From NCBI GenBank assembly GCA_018400535.1, contig JAGYMQ010000077.1, positions 1 through 42,649 of the forward strand: a stretch of DNA of 42,649 nucleotides, in the 5' to 3' direction. How positions within the stretch are numbered: the stretch's first letter is position 1; each line of letters opens with the position of its first letter. The notes under the pieces were generated by a model. It saw nothing but the letters and a program-made list of their open reading frames with translations. It searched no databases and was not told the DNA's origin. Position numbers and translations under genes: made by a program. This stretch comes from Candidatus Cloacimonadota bacterium. Its GTDB lineage: Bacteria > Cloacimonadota > Cloacimonadia > Cloacimonadales > TCS61. Below, piece after piece: positions 41,548-42,649 of the stretch.

Positions 41548-42649
41548 CTATTTTTGTTCTGCTACCACCATGATCTGTCCAACAGCGAGCGAGCTGTCAT
41601 TTGGAGAAAGAGATTTTGGTGTGTAAACTGTAAAGTTTTTTTTCCGCAATTCTTGCTGCAAATAACGCCAGAGAACACCATTTTGCATCACTCCACCAGC
41701 AAGAATGACGTCATTCAATCGATATTTTTTTCTAATCTTGAGAGCAGCCTGCACCGTGAAATCAATAACTGTGTGATGGAATTTGCTGGCAATGATCTTG
41801 GGAGAAATTTTTCGCGACCGATCTTCTGCCAATTTTGAGATCAGCGGACGGATATTTATCGTTTTTTCCGAAATTTCATAAGGATATTTTGGAAGATCAA
41901 GCATATTTTCATTCGCACACAAAAATTCCAGAGCCATCGCTGATTGCGCTTCAAAAGTGATTTCGGGGAAAAGACCCAAAATTGCTGCAGCACAATCAAA
42001 AAGTCTGCCCATGCTGGAAGTTTGATGAAGATAGGCGTTCGTTTCCAGAAGCCGATCTATTATCGTTTTTTCTTCTTTAGAAATATTGGAAAGTAATTCT
42101 GTATTCTCGCCGATTTCACGCAAATATGCATAGGCGATCCTGATCGGATGTTTGATCGCTGCATCACCGCCGGGTAGCGGCATATAATTCAGATGATAAA
42201 TTCTTTCAAAACCTTCCAGATTTGCTCGAAAAATCTCTCCGCCCCAAATATTTCCATCATTGCCAAAACCTGTTCCGTCATAGACGATTCCGATCACATC
42301 TTTTTCCAGTTGATTTTCTGCCATAACCGCGGCAATATGTGCGTGATGATGCTGAACCTGAAAAAACGGCAACCCAGATTTTTTGGCAAAATTCGTTGTG
42401 AAATAGTTTGGATGCAAGTCGCAAGCTATCATTTCAGGCTTGATCTTGAACCAGTTCTGATATTTTTCCAAAACTTCTCGATAGAAATCTTCAGTTGCTT
42501 TACTTTCCTGATTGCCAATATAAGGTGAAGGATAAATGCGGTCATTTTTAGAAAGTGCAAAAGTCAATTTCAGCTCTGCACCTGCTCCCAAGATCATTGG
42601 CAATTTTTTCTTGATCAAGATTGGATTGGGAACGTAGCCGCGTGAACGT
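41548..42649 (-). CDS. hypF: [NiFe]-hydrogenase maturation carbamoyltransferase HypF, C-terminal part
   Basis: The frame is open to the window end, so the gene begins beyond 42649; the track's TTG 42618 is internal. Upstream of it one reads 'RSRGYVPNPILIKKKLPMIL', typical of HypF. The visible part (about 366 residues) is the Kae1-like carbamoyltransferase domain, with 'VQHHHAHIAAVMAENQL', 'YDGTGFGNDGNIWGGEIF' and 'VILAGGVMQNGVLW'. It passes the carbamoyl group from carbamoyl phosphate, via an adenylate, to the HypE cysteine. The acylphosphatase, zinc-finger and YrdC parts must lie outside. hypA and hypB are not seen. Confidence 0.95.
   Translation of the reverse strand, partial: RSRGYVPNPILIKKKLPMILGAGAELKLTFALSKNDRIYPSPYIGNQESKATEDFYREVLEKYQNWFKIKPEMIACDLHPNYFTTNFAKKSGLPFFQVQHHHAHIAAVMAENQLEKDVIGIVYDGTGFGNDGNIWGGEIFRANLEGFERIYHLNYMPLPGGDAAIKHPIRIAYAYLREIGENTELLSNISKEEKTIIDRLLETNAYLHQTSSMGRLFDCAAAILGLFPEITFEAQSAMALEFLCANENMLDLPKYPYEISEKTINIRPLISKLAEDRSRKISPKIIASKFHHTVIDFTVQAALKIRKKYRLNDVILAGGVMQNGVLWRYLQQELRKKNFTVYTPKSLSPNDSSLAVGQIMVVAEQK

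Overview
The window looks like chromosomal DNA of an A+T-rich, Gram-negative-type bacterium of the FCB superphylum. Candidatus Cloacimonadota or a close relative is my best guess, but no rRNA is present to confirm it. The reasons are: two large secreted proteins end in a 'YPNPFNP' type FlgD/T9SS-like sorting domain; there are TPR-containing sensor kinases with export signals and DUF6588-like and PorZ-like proteins; and the dispersed GTCATCCTGAGC repeat is present. Most genes still have clear Shine-Dalgarno sequences.

Layout. (1) 1-648: the C-terminal part of a phosphonate-type ABC permease (PhnE). (2) 879-4509: aspA-hydE-hydF, an [FeFe]-hydrogenase maturation operon without hydG. (3) 4510-5053: a gene-poor stretch with four GTCATCCTGAGC repeats. 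(4) 5054-18259: a regulatory island. Two TPR histidine kinase/NtrC-type regulator pairs stand back to back and diverge from about 11.5 kb. Each pair is followed, in its own direction, by a predicted sigma-54 promoter (-24/-12) and a distinct set of inverted-repeat sites. The left promoter drives a pseudo-receiver gene, a DUF898-like membrane protein, an outer-membrane-like protein and a lipoprotein. The right promoter drives a secreted protein of about 1000 residues with a sorting domain. (5) 18367-21279: a translesion cassette umuD-umuC-dinB behind a perfect 16-bp palindrome that may be the SOS operator. (6) 21426-28560: an S1-domain protein (minus strand), then on the plus strand a DUF6588-like barrel, nitroreductase, adenosine deaminase, RmuC, two duplicated tiny basic membrane proteins, a DUF1622 protein and free-methionine-(R)-sulfoxide reductase. 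(7) 39146-28528 (minus): a translationally coupled surface-polysaccharide operon with an initiating sugar transferase, a PorZ-like secreted propeller protein, two GT4 glycosyltransferases, a methyltransferase, a NodB-like deacetylase, a Wzx-like flippase and a dehydroquinate-synthase-family protein. (8) 42649-39240 (minus): hypF-hypC-hypD-hypE, the [NiFe]-hydrogenase cyanide-ligand maturation cassette, with hypF cut by the window end.

The most original element is the regulatory island. Two paralogous kinase/enhancer-binding-protein modules each appear wired to their own sigma-54 target with different operators (TTCTC-N6-GAGAA and TTGTT-N10-AACAA). The target products are all predicted to act in or beyond the envelope, except one receiver-like protein that has lost its phosphorylation site. 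This suggests a duplicated envelope- or surface-sensing system. The wiring is read from sequence only and is untested. No tRNA, rRNA, CRISPR array, transposase or integrase was seen.
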